10,177 nucleotides of DNA from Candidatus Heimdallarchaeota archaeon AB_125. Its GTDB lineage: Archaea > Asgardarchaeota > Heimdallarchaeia > Heimdallarchaeales > Heimdallarchaeaceae. Within the stretch, counting starts at the first letter, position 1. Each line of letters begins with the position of its first letter. The translations under genes and the position numbers were made by a program. Under the pieces are notes generated by a model. That model was not told the DNA's origin and ran no database searches. It saw only the letters and a program-made list of their open reading frames with translations. Shown here in pieces: positions 1-6,308 of the stretch. The stretch is from the NCBI GenBank assembly GCA_001940755.1, contig MEHH01000074.1, positions 1-10,177 on the forward strand. The letters are read 5' to 3'.

Positions 1-625
1 TTTGAATCATGTAATGTTACATCAATCAATAATAGGTTTAGAGACTAAGAAACAGATGGAAATCGCCGGAGAATACCCTGATGTGGTTATTTCATGCCTT
101 GGTGGAGGAAGTAACTTTGGAGGAATTGCCTTACCCTGGATGCATGATGTACTCAAAAAGAAAGCAGATATTCAGTTTATTGCAGCACAAAGTGAAGCAG
201 CTGCTAACTTACAAGGAGAGTACAAGTATGACTTTGCTGATCATGCAGAGATGACACCAATGCTGAAAATGTATACTCTTGGTCATCAAGTAACCATGGT
301 TCCAATATTGGGAGATGGACTTAGGTATCACGGAAGTTCCCCGATTCTGAGTCTTTTGAGACATCTTGGATATATTGACACAATTGCGTATCCTGTTGAT
401 GAGATGCACATCTTCCAAAGGGCTAAAGAATTTGTTCAAGCTGAAGGATTCTTACCTGCTCCTGAATCAGCCTATAGCGTTGCCTGTGCCATCGATGAAG
501 CAATTAAATGTAAAGAAAATAATGAGAAGAAAACTATTCTTTTCAACATAAGTGGGCATGGTTTTCTAGATATGGATGGATATGCAGAAAAACTAGGGTT
601 GAAAAAGCAACCAGAAAGAGCATAA
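1..625 (+). CDS. trpB2: Tryptophan synthase beta chain, TrpB2-like (C-terminal part)
   Basis: PLP-dependent tryptophan synthase beta subunit, which condenses indole with L-serine (or O-phosphoserine) in the cytoplasm. The reading frame is open to the left edge with no true start; the first in-frame codon, TTG at 2, is internal. About 207 residues remain, roughly half of a usual TrpB2 (400+), so the catalytic lysine lies outside the window. Visible family signatures, numbered in the fragment, are the PLP-phosphate loop GGGSNFGG (34-41), the TrpB2-like GLRYHGSSP (106-114), EGFLPAPES (148-156) and the terminal NISGHG (182-187), whose serine aligns with the residue that contacts the PLP pyridine nitrogen. 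The ending HQSIIGLE/GEYPDVV region is typical of TrpB2 rather than TrpB1. No trpA or other trp gene lies downstream. It is convergent with the MFS gene. I am sure of the family and less sure of the substrate preference. Confidence 0.93.
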   Translation, partial: LNHVMLHQSIIGLETKKQMEIAGEYPDVVISCLGGGSNFGGIALPWMHDVLKKKADIQFIAAQSEAAANLQGEYKYDFADHAEMTPMLKMYTLGHQVTMVPILGDGLRYHGSSPILSLLRHLGYIDTIAYPVDEMHIFQRAKEFVQAEGFLPAPESAYSVACAIDEAIKCKENNEKKTILFNISGHGFLDMDGYAEKLGLKKQPERA

Positions 626-630
626 AACAA

Positions 631-722
631 CCTATTTTTCTCTCTTCTTTTTTTATATTATTTACACCTTGTTGAAACACTTTAATTATATTCAAAATAG
701 AAAAAGAAGAAAGAAAGAGAGA
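631..722. terminator. Bidirectional T-rich terminator between convergent genes
   Basis: A pyrimidine tract with long T runs (632-656) directly follows the trpB2 stop. A purine tract (694-721) reads as a mirror pyrimidine/T tract for the leftward MFS gene. Archaeal termination relies on such T-rich tracts. The two tracts are also roughly complementary, so a loose long hairpin is possible. Inference from composition only. Confidence 0.6.
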
Positions 723-733
723 TATGCTTTCGA

Positions 734-2188
734 CTAATCAAGAGATGGTTTAGGGGAAGGAGTGCCTTCCTCACCTAATATCTCTTCAAAGGTGAGCTGT
801 GCTTTGTCGTCGAAATCAGCGATTTCCTCTAACTCTAACTTCTCTTTCTCTTTTTGTTGAGCGATTGCCATCATTTTCTCTTCGCGGAGTTGGGCAATCT
901 TCTCTAAATTCATGTATTTTATAACAACTAATCCTACTATTCCTGCAACAGCTATACATATTGTAATGATTATAAAGATCCAACTAGTAGAAACAACTCC
1001 AGCTAAGCCAGCTGCTATGCCTGAAGCTGTTACGGATGCAGCTGTAATTACAGTATCTACGACTCCAGAAATCTTGCCTAAATCTTTGTTAGGAACAATT
1101 CTTTGAATGAGGGTAGAGAATGGTAGGTTAAAACCAACATTGATACATCCAACAAGTATCATACCTATCCATATCCATACTACACCTCCTGGCAAGAATG
1201 GTGCAAGGGCTAGAAAAGCTAAACAAACACTAGCTACTAGAATTGTAGCACTCATGAAAGTTAGCTTTCTCTTCAACTGACCTTTAACGGAGAGAACGAT
1301 GGCGAGGATTAATCCACTAATAGCTGCAAAGCTCATCATCATTCCAAATTCTTGTTCCCCTACACCAAATTCAAAATTCATGTAAGGAACAATAAGTGGG
1401 TCTATCATTCCTATCATGAGTATAGTAAATGAAAACAGAATAATAACAAAAGTAATTATTTTATCAGTAAAAGCTAATTTGAATCCATCTTTCAGACCAA
1501 CACCTACACTTCTAATAGTTATTTTCTCATCTGTTTTCTCAGGTTTTAGATTTCTTCTAATTGTAATCAAAAATATTGCTGATACTATGTAAGAACTACC
1601 ATCAATAATGAAAGCGATATCAAATCCAAAAGCAGCTACTAGAAAACCAGCTGTTAATGGTCCAATTAACCTAGAAAGTTGACTTGTTGTTTGGATAAAA
1701 CCGTTTGCTGAAAGTAACTGATCTTGCTTGACTAACCTAGGAATGCTGGCTGTTTTGGCAGGATAGAAGAATTGTCTAACAGATGAGTTGAAGAGAGCAA
1801 ATAAATACAAATGCCACATCTGTGTTGCTAATATCAGACCAAAAGCAGCAACAGCTCCTAGAAAATCAGCGATTATCATCACTTTTTTACGGTCAAACTT
1901 ATCCACTAGGACACCTGCAATAGGACCTAGTATCAACATTGGTGCCAAAGTAAATGTAGTCATTAAAGCTATAGCGCGTGTTGCTTCATTTTCTGTCAAA
2001 CCACTGGTAAATGCTAAACCTAAGAATATGATTGCTACGCTTGTAAAATACGATCCTACATTATTAATAAAACCACCAAGAAATAATGCTGAGAAATCCC
2101 AACTTCTTAGCAGAGTAAAGGGATTGGATTTCTTTTTCTCAGCTGCAGTATTATCATAAATTTCAGTTTCAGTCTGAACATCGCTCAT
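734..2188 (-). CDS. MFS efflux transporter (EntS/MFS_3-like), copy 1
   Basis: Twelve-helix major facilitator superfamily exporter of the enterobactin-exporter/macrolide-efflux type, in the cytoplasmic membrane, probably driven by the proton gradient. It has 484 residues. A hydrophilic N-terminal tail (1-25) precedes TM1 (about 31-58). The loop 2-3 MFS motif A is clear at 88-102 (GPIAGVLVDKFDRKK). Further helices run to about 425, followed by a charged E/K-rich, probably coiled-coil tail (428-470). The conserved RQFFYPAK (138-145) and NGFIQTTSQLSR (162-173) are shared almost unchanged with the neighbouring copy at 2540-3934. The start ATG is supported by GGTG on the minus strand (2194-2197), 5 nt away, a good archaeal Shine-Dalgarno. 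The 351-bp gap upstream and the repeats in it suggest its own regulated promoter. Substrate unknown. Confidence 0.9.
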   Translation of the reverse strand: MSDVQTETEIYDNTAAEKKKSNPFTLLRSWDFSALFLGGFINNVGSYFTSVAIIFLGLAFTSGLTENEATRAIALMTTFTLAPMLILGPIAGVLVDKFDRKKVMIIADFLGAVAAFGLILATQMWHLYLFALFNSSVRQFFYPAKTASIPRLVKQDQLLSANGFIQTTSQLSRLIGPLTAGFLVAAFGFDIAFIIDGSSYIVSAIFLITIRRNLKPEKTDEKITIRSVGVGLKDGFKLAFTDKIITFVIILFSFTILMIGMIDPLIVPYMNFEFGVGEQEFGMMMSFAAISGLILAIVLSVKGQLKRKLTFMSATILVASVCLAFLALAPFLPGGVVWIWIGMILVGCINVGFNLPFSTLIQRIVPNKDLGKISGVVDTVITAASVTASGIAAGLAGVVSTSWIFIIITICIAVAGIVGLVVIKYMNLEKIAQLREEKMMAIAQQKEKEKLELEEIADFDDKAQLTFEEILGEEGTPSPKPSLD

Positions 2189-2204
2189 AGCTACACCTTT
2201 ATTT

Positions 2205-2278
2205 TCGAATAGAACTATTACTGGTCACTTTATTAGAGAGTGTTGAGAAGAAGTGACCACCAAATGACCAATATTCGA
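2205..2278 (-). promoter_or_regulatory. Promoter of MFS copy 1 with nested inverted repeats
   Basis: On the minus strand, a TATA-like element (2229-2236) lies about 40 nt before the ATG. Flanking it is a perfect 9-bp inverted repeat, TGGTCACTT (2222-2230) and AAGTGACCA (2251-2259), with a third half-site TGACCA at 2265-2270, one helical turn (11 bp) from the second. An outer pair, TCGAATA (2205-2211) and TATTCGA (2272-2278), is also inverted. Arms placed on both sides of the TATA region fit an operator that blocks TBP/TFB. The binding protein is not known. Confidence 0.6.
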
Positions 2279-2473
2279 TTTTAGATGTTTTTTGAGTTCG
2301 ATTTGTTTTTTGATATGCTTTCATTTTTCATACATTCCTTTTGTTTGTTAGCATACGATAAAACTCACCTTTATTAAGGAATTTTAAAAATCATGAGTTT
2401 AAGCGGCTGAAACTAAAGTTTATCTGAGAAATGGTTTCATTGAATCATCTAATTTCTTAGTGAATAGTTGCAA

Positions 2474-2522
2474 TAAAAAAGTGAATAGCTTAAGCTGAAA
2501 GGTTAAAGCTAGAAAAAGAAAG
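2474..2522 (-). terminator. T-rich terminator of MFS copy 2
   Basis: Downstream of the leftward copy 2 stop codon, the minus strand shows T-rich tracts (complement of 2511-2520 and 2475-2480). No strong hairpin is seen. This fits an archaeal T-tract terminator and separates the two MFS genes into independent transcripts. Confidence 0.4.
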
Positions 2523-2539
2523 GGGAGAATGGATAATGT

Positions 2540-3934
2540 TTAAGGATTCAAAGCTGGTAACTCATCAACTTCAGCTTTTTCAAAAGTTAAATCTGGTAAT
2601 TCTTTTACTTTTTTTAAGCTTTCCTTGAAGAGTCTCATCTCTTCTTCTCTCTCTAAAGCTGTTTGATCCATCTTCTTGACTCTTGAAACAATTAGAAAAA
2701 ACACCCCTGTAGCGAGTATGATCCCAGCAACAATTCCTAATATCGCACTGATACTAATATACTTGGAAAGTAACACAGCTAGAACTGATGCTAAGAGGGA
2801 AGCTCCAGTCATTACAGTGTCTATAATTCCACTAACTTTTCCCAAATGTTCATTCTTAATTATACTCTGGAGAAGAGTTGAGAAAGGAATTGAGAATCCA
2901 ACATTTGTAAAACCTATTAGAGCCATTCCTGCATATAACCATATAACTGGTCCTGGAAGAAAAGGTGCGATAGCTAGCACTGTTACACATAGTCCTAAAG
3001 CTAGAATTGTAATTGACATGAAAGCCAGTTTTTTATTCAGTTTGCCTTTAACTGAGATGGCTATAGCAGCTATTACTCCACTAAGGGCAGAGAATGTCAT
3101 CATCAATCCAAAATCTTTTTCCCCTAATCCAAAGACATAGTTCAAATAAGGTACTCCAACTGGATCAATTGCTCCAACAGCAAAGATTGTTACTGCAAAA
3201 ACTACTACTATGAATCCTACAATTTTATCTGTAAAGGTGATCTTAGCGCCATCTCTCATACCTACAAATACACTCTTTACACTAACCTTTTCATCTTTTT
3301 GAGGTGCTTTGAGATTTGTGGTTATAAATATAATCAGACCAGCTGATATCACAAAAGATGCTGCATCAATTATAAATGCAATATCGTATCCCCATGCAGC
3401 TATTACGAAACCTGCAGCTAAAGGTCCTAACAACCTCGAGAGTTGACTGGTTGTTTGTATAAAACCATTGGCTGAGAGCAATTTTTCCTGTTCAACTATC
3501 ATAGGAATTGCAGCACTTTTCGCAGGATAGAAGAATTGTCTTATAGACGAACTAAGAATAAGGAGTAAATATAAATGCCACATCTGATTAGCAAAAATCA
3601 ATCCTGTTGCTACAACTGCTCCTAATAAATCTGCAAGTATCATGATTTTCTTTCTGTCAAATTTATCTGCTATTACACCTCCAAGCGGCCCTAATATTAA
3701 CATAGGTAGAAGTGTAAAAGTTGTTAATAGCGCTACTGCTTGTGTTGCTTCCTGTTCAGATAAGTGAGATACTAAACTCAAAGCATAGAATATGACTGCT
3801 ATTTGGGTAAACCATGTACCCATATTAGAAATAAAACCACCAATAAATATTGCAGAGAAATCTTTTTTCTTTAAGAGAACAAATGCACTCTCCTTTTTCT
3901 CTGTTTCTTCCAATTTTTGTGTTTTTTCACTCAT
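2540..3934 (-). CDS. MFS efflux transporter (EntS/MFS_3-like), copy 2
   Basis: A second MFS exporter of 464 residues, clearly paralogous to the copy at 734-2188. By eye, well over half of the N-terminal residues match, including DFSA-F-GGFI-N-G, motif A (82-96, GPLGGVIADKFDRKK), the SSIRQFFYPAK stretch, NGFIQTTSQLSRL and the FSTL motif of the C-terminal half. A short charged N-terminus, about 12 membrane helices and a charged C-terminal tail (about 428-460) follow the same plan, with a shorter tail than copy 1. The start ATG has only a weak purine stretch (GGAAG) upstream. The gene is divergent from the winged-helix regulator at 4093, the usual arrangement of an efflux pump with its local regulator. 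The similarity extends to the leader (TTCGAAAA about 22 nt before each ATG), so the duplication included the 5' region or the element is conserved for a reason. Substrate unknown. Confidence 0.9.
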   Translation of the reverse strand: MSEKTQKLEETEKKESAFVLLKKKDFSAIFIGGFISNMGTWFTQIAVIFYALSLVSHLSEQEATQAVALLTTFTLLPMLILGPLGGVIADKFDRKKIMILADLLGAVVATGLIFANQMWHLYLLLILSSSIRQFFYPAKSAAIPMIVEQEKLLSANGFIQTTSQLSRLLGPLAAGFVIAAWGYDIAFIIDAASFVISAGLIIFITTNLKAPQKDEKVSVKSVFVGMRDGAKITFTDKIVGFIVVVFAVTIFAVGAIDPVGVPYLNYVFGLGEKDFGLMMTFSALSGVIAAIAISVKGKLNKKLAFMSITILALGLCVTVLAIAPFLPGPVIWLYAGMALIGFTNVGFSIPFSTLLQSIIKNEHLGKVSGIIDTVMTGASLLASVLAVLLSKYISISAILGIVAGIILATGVFFLIVSRVKKMDQTALEREEEMRLFKESLKKVKELPDLTFEKAEVDELPALNP

Positions 3935-4092
3935 TTTTATTGCTTCCGTTTTCGAAGTATTTCCAATATGGTATTACTTTCTTTCTGAAATAACCTTTTA
4001 CAATGACCTTTATAAATATTTCTCTCATTATGAAATTAATTCCAAAATGGAAAAACTTTTTAAGGATGAAAAATAATGTTATTTGAAGAGAA
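3935..4092. promoter_or_regulatory. Divergent promoter region, MFS copy 2 / winged-helix regulator
   Basis: A strong TATA-like element, TTTATAAATATT (4009-4020), lies at the midpoint of the 158-bp gap (midpoint 4013.5) and reads well on both strands, giving leaders of about 50 nt each way. A second candidate for the rightward gene is CTTTTTAAGG (4055-4064), which would give an almost leaderless transcript. Two similar sites flank the centre: TTCCAATATGG (3961-3971) and the perfect palindrome TTCCA-AAA-TGGAA (4040-4052). They match at 10 of 11 positions and are likely operator sites, perhaps of the adjacent regulator. That assignment is inference. Confidence 0.6.
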
Positions 4093-4869
4093 ATGAGTGA
4101 ATCAGATGAAATGCTTAAGCTTATGGAAGAATTGAAAGGATTAGAACTAGATGATACAGAGTTTCAGATAATAACAGCTTTACGATGGTACGGTTCTCTT
4201 AATTTAAAGAAAATCTCTAAATTAATCCAGAGACCAGAAAGCACAACATTGAGGTTTATTAGAAAATTGAGGGATCGTAAGATAATAGAGTTTGATAGTG
4301 TAACTTCTGAGAAGAGTTGGGGGAATTTTTACAAACTATCTAACAGAGTCAGAGCACTCTATGAAGATTATATGAAAATGATGTATGATAGAGTTGATCG
4401 GATTGAAGGAAGTCTGCAGGAACTAGATAAAATGTCAGATGAAGAACTTCATGAGTTTTCAGTTAATGAAGTAATAAATCCAGGAAAACTTGCAGAAATC
4501 CCAACTACTAGAGCTTATTTTCACTTTGTAGCAAATCTACAGAGCCTAATTGTAAATGAAACAATGGAAGGTATTGAAAACTTAGCAAAGCTAGCTGAGG
4601 AAGAGGGGTATGAAAATCTTAGGAAAAGAGTTATCCTTCCTCCAATGGATGTAAGCACATATGTATCAGCTGTAAAAATCAGTAAACTAAGACATGTGCT
4701 AAGAATCAGTGATTTGATAATAAAATTCGATAGAGAGATCGACAACCTAGCAAGAGAATTACTAAAGGAAATGGACGAAGAAGGCATTCCAGAAGAAGAT
4801 AGATCTATTCAGTTCGTAAATGTCTTTACAGGTAGTTTAGATGCTGAATTAAAGTTTAAGGATGAATAG
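4093..4869 (+). CDS. Winged-helix transcriptional regulator (ArsR/MarR-like fold)
   Basis: A 258-residue DNA-binding protein. An acidic N-terminal helix (1-17) leads into a winged helix at about 20-83: helix 1 (DTEFQIITALRWYG), helix 2 (NLKKISKLI, 37-45), the recognition helix after P48 (ESTTLRFIRKLRDR, 49-62) and a beta wing ending at FYKLS (79-83). The remaining 170 residues are all-alpha, highly charged and with no membrane segment or cysteine cluster. I do not recognise this C-terminal part; it may dimerise or bind a ligand. The start ATG is preceded by GAAGAG; the in-frame upstream ATG at 4066 is closed by a stop. The divergent position next to the MFS exporter suggests it controls that gene and itself. 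Lack of cysteines argues against a classical ArsR-type metal sensor. It is convergent with the ferritin-VIT gene, with 9 bp between the stop codons, so the 3' ends of the transcripts probably overlap. Confidence 0.8.
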   Translation: MSESDEMLKLMEELKGLELDDTEFQIITALRWYGSLNLKKISKLIQRPESTTLRFIRKLRDRKIIEFDSVTSEKSWGNFYKLSNRVRALYEDYMKMMYDRVDRIEGSLQELDKMSDEELHEFSVNEVINPGKLAEIPTTRAYFHFVANLQSLIVNETMEGIENLAKLAEEEGYENLRKRVILPPMDVSTYVSAVKISKLRHVLRISDLIIKFDREIDNLARELLKEMDEEGIPEEDRSIQFVNVFTGSLDAELKFKDE

Positions 4870-4878
4870 AATTACAAT

Positions 4879-6009
4879 TCAGTGAGCTGCTCCTGTTCCA
4901 AGGAAATAATTTGCCAAGAATCCTATGAGATAGGTTATTCCAGAAGTTATAACAACTAGAGCTAGATATTTGAGTATTTCTTTTCTTGGAGATTTGTTTG
5001 ACAGAACTCCTGTAAACACACCAGCAATCAATATAATGATAATTGCTAAGGAACCTGCTATTAGGGTTGGATGTAAAATATTCTCATTTCCAGTAAAAGC
5101 ATAGATGAAAAATGGAATAACAGTTGGTATAGTTCCAATTAGAAAGAATGTTCCAACTGTAATTACTGCTTGTTTTGGTGTCAAGTGATCTTGTTCTAGT
5201 TGTTTCAAGCTTCTTATCATATTTTTTAAAATCACCATATCATCCCCTATGATTTCAACAATTGCTTCTGCTGTCTTTTGCTGGATACCAGTGATTTCTA
5301 GAAGAATGACTAAATCAGTTTTCAACGCTTTAGGTTCTATTTCATGTTTTGCATCTAAACTTGCTACTTCTCCTCTATGAATATCATAATGGCTTTTGTG
5401 AGATAGGTAGTTAATTGTTAAAATTGTTATCAATCCTGTAACAGAAGCAATTAGTGTTGCTAAACCTATGAATAGTATGTCTAGCTCTGCAGCAACAAAA
5501 CCTATGACTACAGCAATTGTCTCTAAAATTCCAGCTAGTAATCCATGAAGAGCTTCCTTTGCTCGTATAATGTAAGGACCTTTGTCTGCGATGCTTTCCA
5601 TCATGTGCCATTCATGTTTTACTTCATCTCTTATTATGTTCTCAATCATTCTTTGTACTCGACTATCCTCGCTAAAACTTTCCATAAGTTTAGCATATTG
5701 TATAATTGCATTTCTCTCCCCTAATTCCATGTAGTGAATGAAGATAGTTTTAGGGAAAAATACCGAGATAATTTTCATAAACTGTATTCTGAGTTTTACA
5801 AACCAATTCTTCTTGAAATCAGATCCATAAACACTTCTAGCAATATTGTTCCAAACATTTGCATGACCTTGTTCCATTTTAGAGATTTCGAGAATCTCTT
5901 TGTTTTTTTCTTTCTTACTTCTTCTAGCTAGAAATACATACAACGCTGATGCAACTAATTCTAATCGCCAAAATTTCTTCAGACTTCTATAAGCTTGGTC
6001 AACAACCAT
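4879..6009 (-). CDS. Ferritin-like domain / VIT (CCC1) fusion, membrane-bound iron or manganese transporter
   Basis: A 376-residue two-domain protein of the membrane-bound ferritin (MbfA, erythrin-vacuolar iron transporter) type. Residues 1-140 form a rubrerythrin-like four-helix bundle with a complete set of diiron ligands: E17, E46-x-x-H49, E95 and E129-x-x-H132. From about 146 on comes a VIT1/CCC1-type membrane domain: helices near 152-174 (with E163 in GLLAGILETIAVVIG) and 177-203, the YLSHKSHYDIHRGE segment (201-214), a charged cytosolic loop rich in Glu (214-275) that matches the metal-binding helices of VIT proteins, then three helices (about 281-305, 314-337, 345-370). In characterised relatives the ferritin domain senses or oxidises iron and the VIT domain moves Fe2+/Mn2+ out of the cytosol; that role is inferred here. 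The ATG is the first start after a TATA-like element, giving a nearly leaderless transcript. It is divergent from the copper block. Confidence 0.87.
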   Translation of the reverse strand: MVVDQAYRSLKKFWRLELVASALYVFLARRSKKEKNKEILEISKMEQGHANVWNNIARSVYGSDFKKNWFVKLRIQFMKIISVFFPKTIFIHYMELGERNAIIQYAKLMESFSEDSRVQRMIENIIRDEVKHEWHMMESIADKGPYIIRAKEALHGLLAGILETIAVVIGFVAAELDILFIGLATLIASVTGLITILTINYLSHKSHYDIHRGEVASLDAKHEIEPKALKTDLVILLEITGIQQKTAEAIVEIIGDDMVILKNMIRSLKQLEQDHLTPKQAVITVGTFFLIGTIPTVIPFFIYAFTGNENILHPTLIAGSLAIIIILIAGVFTGVLSNKSPRKEILKYLALVVITSGITYLIGFLANYFLGTGAAH

Positions 6010-6032
6010 ATTTCCAATATCACATATTTTCT

Positions 6033-6045
6033 CTTAAGTATATCG
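6033..6045 (-). promoter_or_regulatory. Probable promoter of the ferritin-VIT gene
   Basis: On the minus strand, an A/T element reading ATATACTTAA (about 6034-6043) is centred some 31 bp before the ATG at 6009, the distance expected for an archaeal TATA box with a leader of only a few bases. Just next to the start codon lies TATTTCCAATAT (6009-6020, plus strand), also found upstream of MFS copy 2 (3958-3969). Confidence 0.45.
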
Positions 6046-6210
6046 AAAAACCAACGAAAATGTTCTTCAATTCTTTGATATCTTTTAATTTGAATGTCAG
6101 AATCTAGTCAAAATTCTTGGTTACTTAATAGAGGTGATTTGTTAACTTAATGGGCTGAAGAAGGTTAGATTTCTTCTTGTGGTTTTTTCTTAACTTACTT
6201 CAAATTTTTG

Positions 6211-6280
6211 GGTTTTAAGCTAGTTTAAAACCTTTGCGTAAAGACTCGGAGATTTTTAGGTTCTTAAGCTAGTTTATAAA
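6211..6280 (+). promoter_or_regulatory. Promoter and operator-like repeats of the first HMA gene
   Basis: A TATA box, TTTATAAA (6273-6280), lies 29 bp before the ATG, giving a leader of only about 10 nt. The 13-bp sequence TTAAGCTAGTTTA occurs twice as a direct repeat (6215-6227 and 6264-6276), 49 bp apart; the second copy overlaps the TATA box. The first copy lies inside a perfect palindrome, GGTTTTAA - 6 nt - TTAAAACC (6211-6232). This looks like a paired regulator site, plausibly for a metal-responsive repressor or activator encoded elsewhere. Confidence 0.6.
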
Positions 6281-6308
6281 GGTCCTCCCTAATATTAGAC
6301 TGAGACAG

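Larger units (their letters stand above)
2189..2539. other. 351-bp intergenic region between the two MFS genes
   Basis: The part nearest copy 1 (2189-2278) holds its promoter and inverted repeats. The rest is T-rich on the plus strand to about 2350, then A-rich. Runs of A at 2475-2480 and 2512-2520 read as T tracts on the minus strand and probably terminate copy 2. The only open frames are short (for example about 30 codons from 2285), phenylalanine-rich and without a ribosome binding site, so I call no gene here. Confidence 0.6.
6010..6308. other. 299-bp divergent intergenic region, ferritin-VIT / copper block
   Basis: Promoters lie at both ends. The middle holds GAGGTGAT (6131-6138), a near-perfect archaeal Shine-Dalgarno, followed by only a two-codon ATG-GGC-stop. 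Next comes a stem-loop, GAAGAA (6157-6162) with TTCTTC (6171-6176), and then a T tract (6183-6188). I see no real ORF. The right part carries the repeats described for the first HMA promoter. Confidence 0.5.

Noticed and set aside
670..680. TGTTGAAACAC, reverse complement of GTGTTTCAACA at 9314-9324
   Set aside because: Considered as a dispersed regulatory or CRISPR-like word, but the first copy lies in a terminator between convergent genes and there is no array or further copy, so it is most likely chance.
2314..2355. TATGCT ... AGCATA inverted repeat
   Set aside because: Only 6-bp arms with a 30-nt loop in AT-rich DNA; too weak to call an operator or RNA structure.
2285..2377. Short plus-strand ORF of about 30 codons in the MFS intergenic region
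   Set aside because: Phenylalanine-rich because of the T-rich DNA, no ribosome binding site or convincing promoter, and antisense to the upstream region of the leftward MFS gene.
2676..3140. Long plus-strand open frame (154 codons) inside MFS copy 2
   Set aside because: Antisense shadow of the clear MFS gene; the translation has no domain pattern and no promoter. The same applies to antisense frames inside MFS copy 1 and copA.
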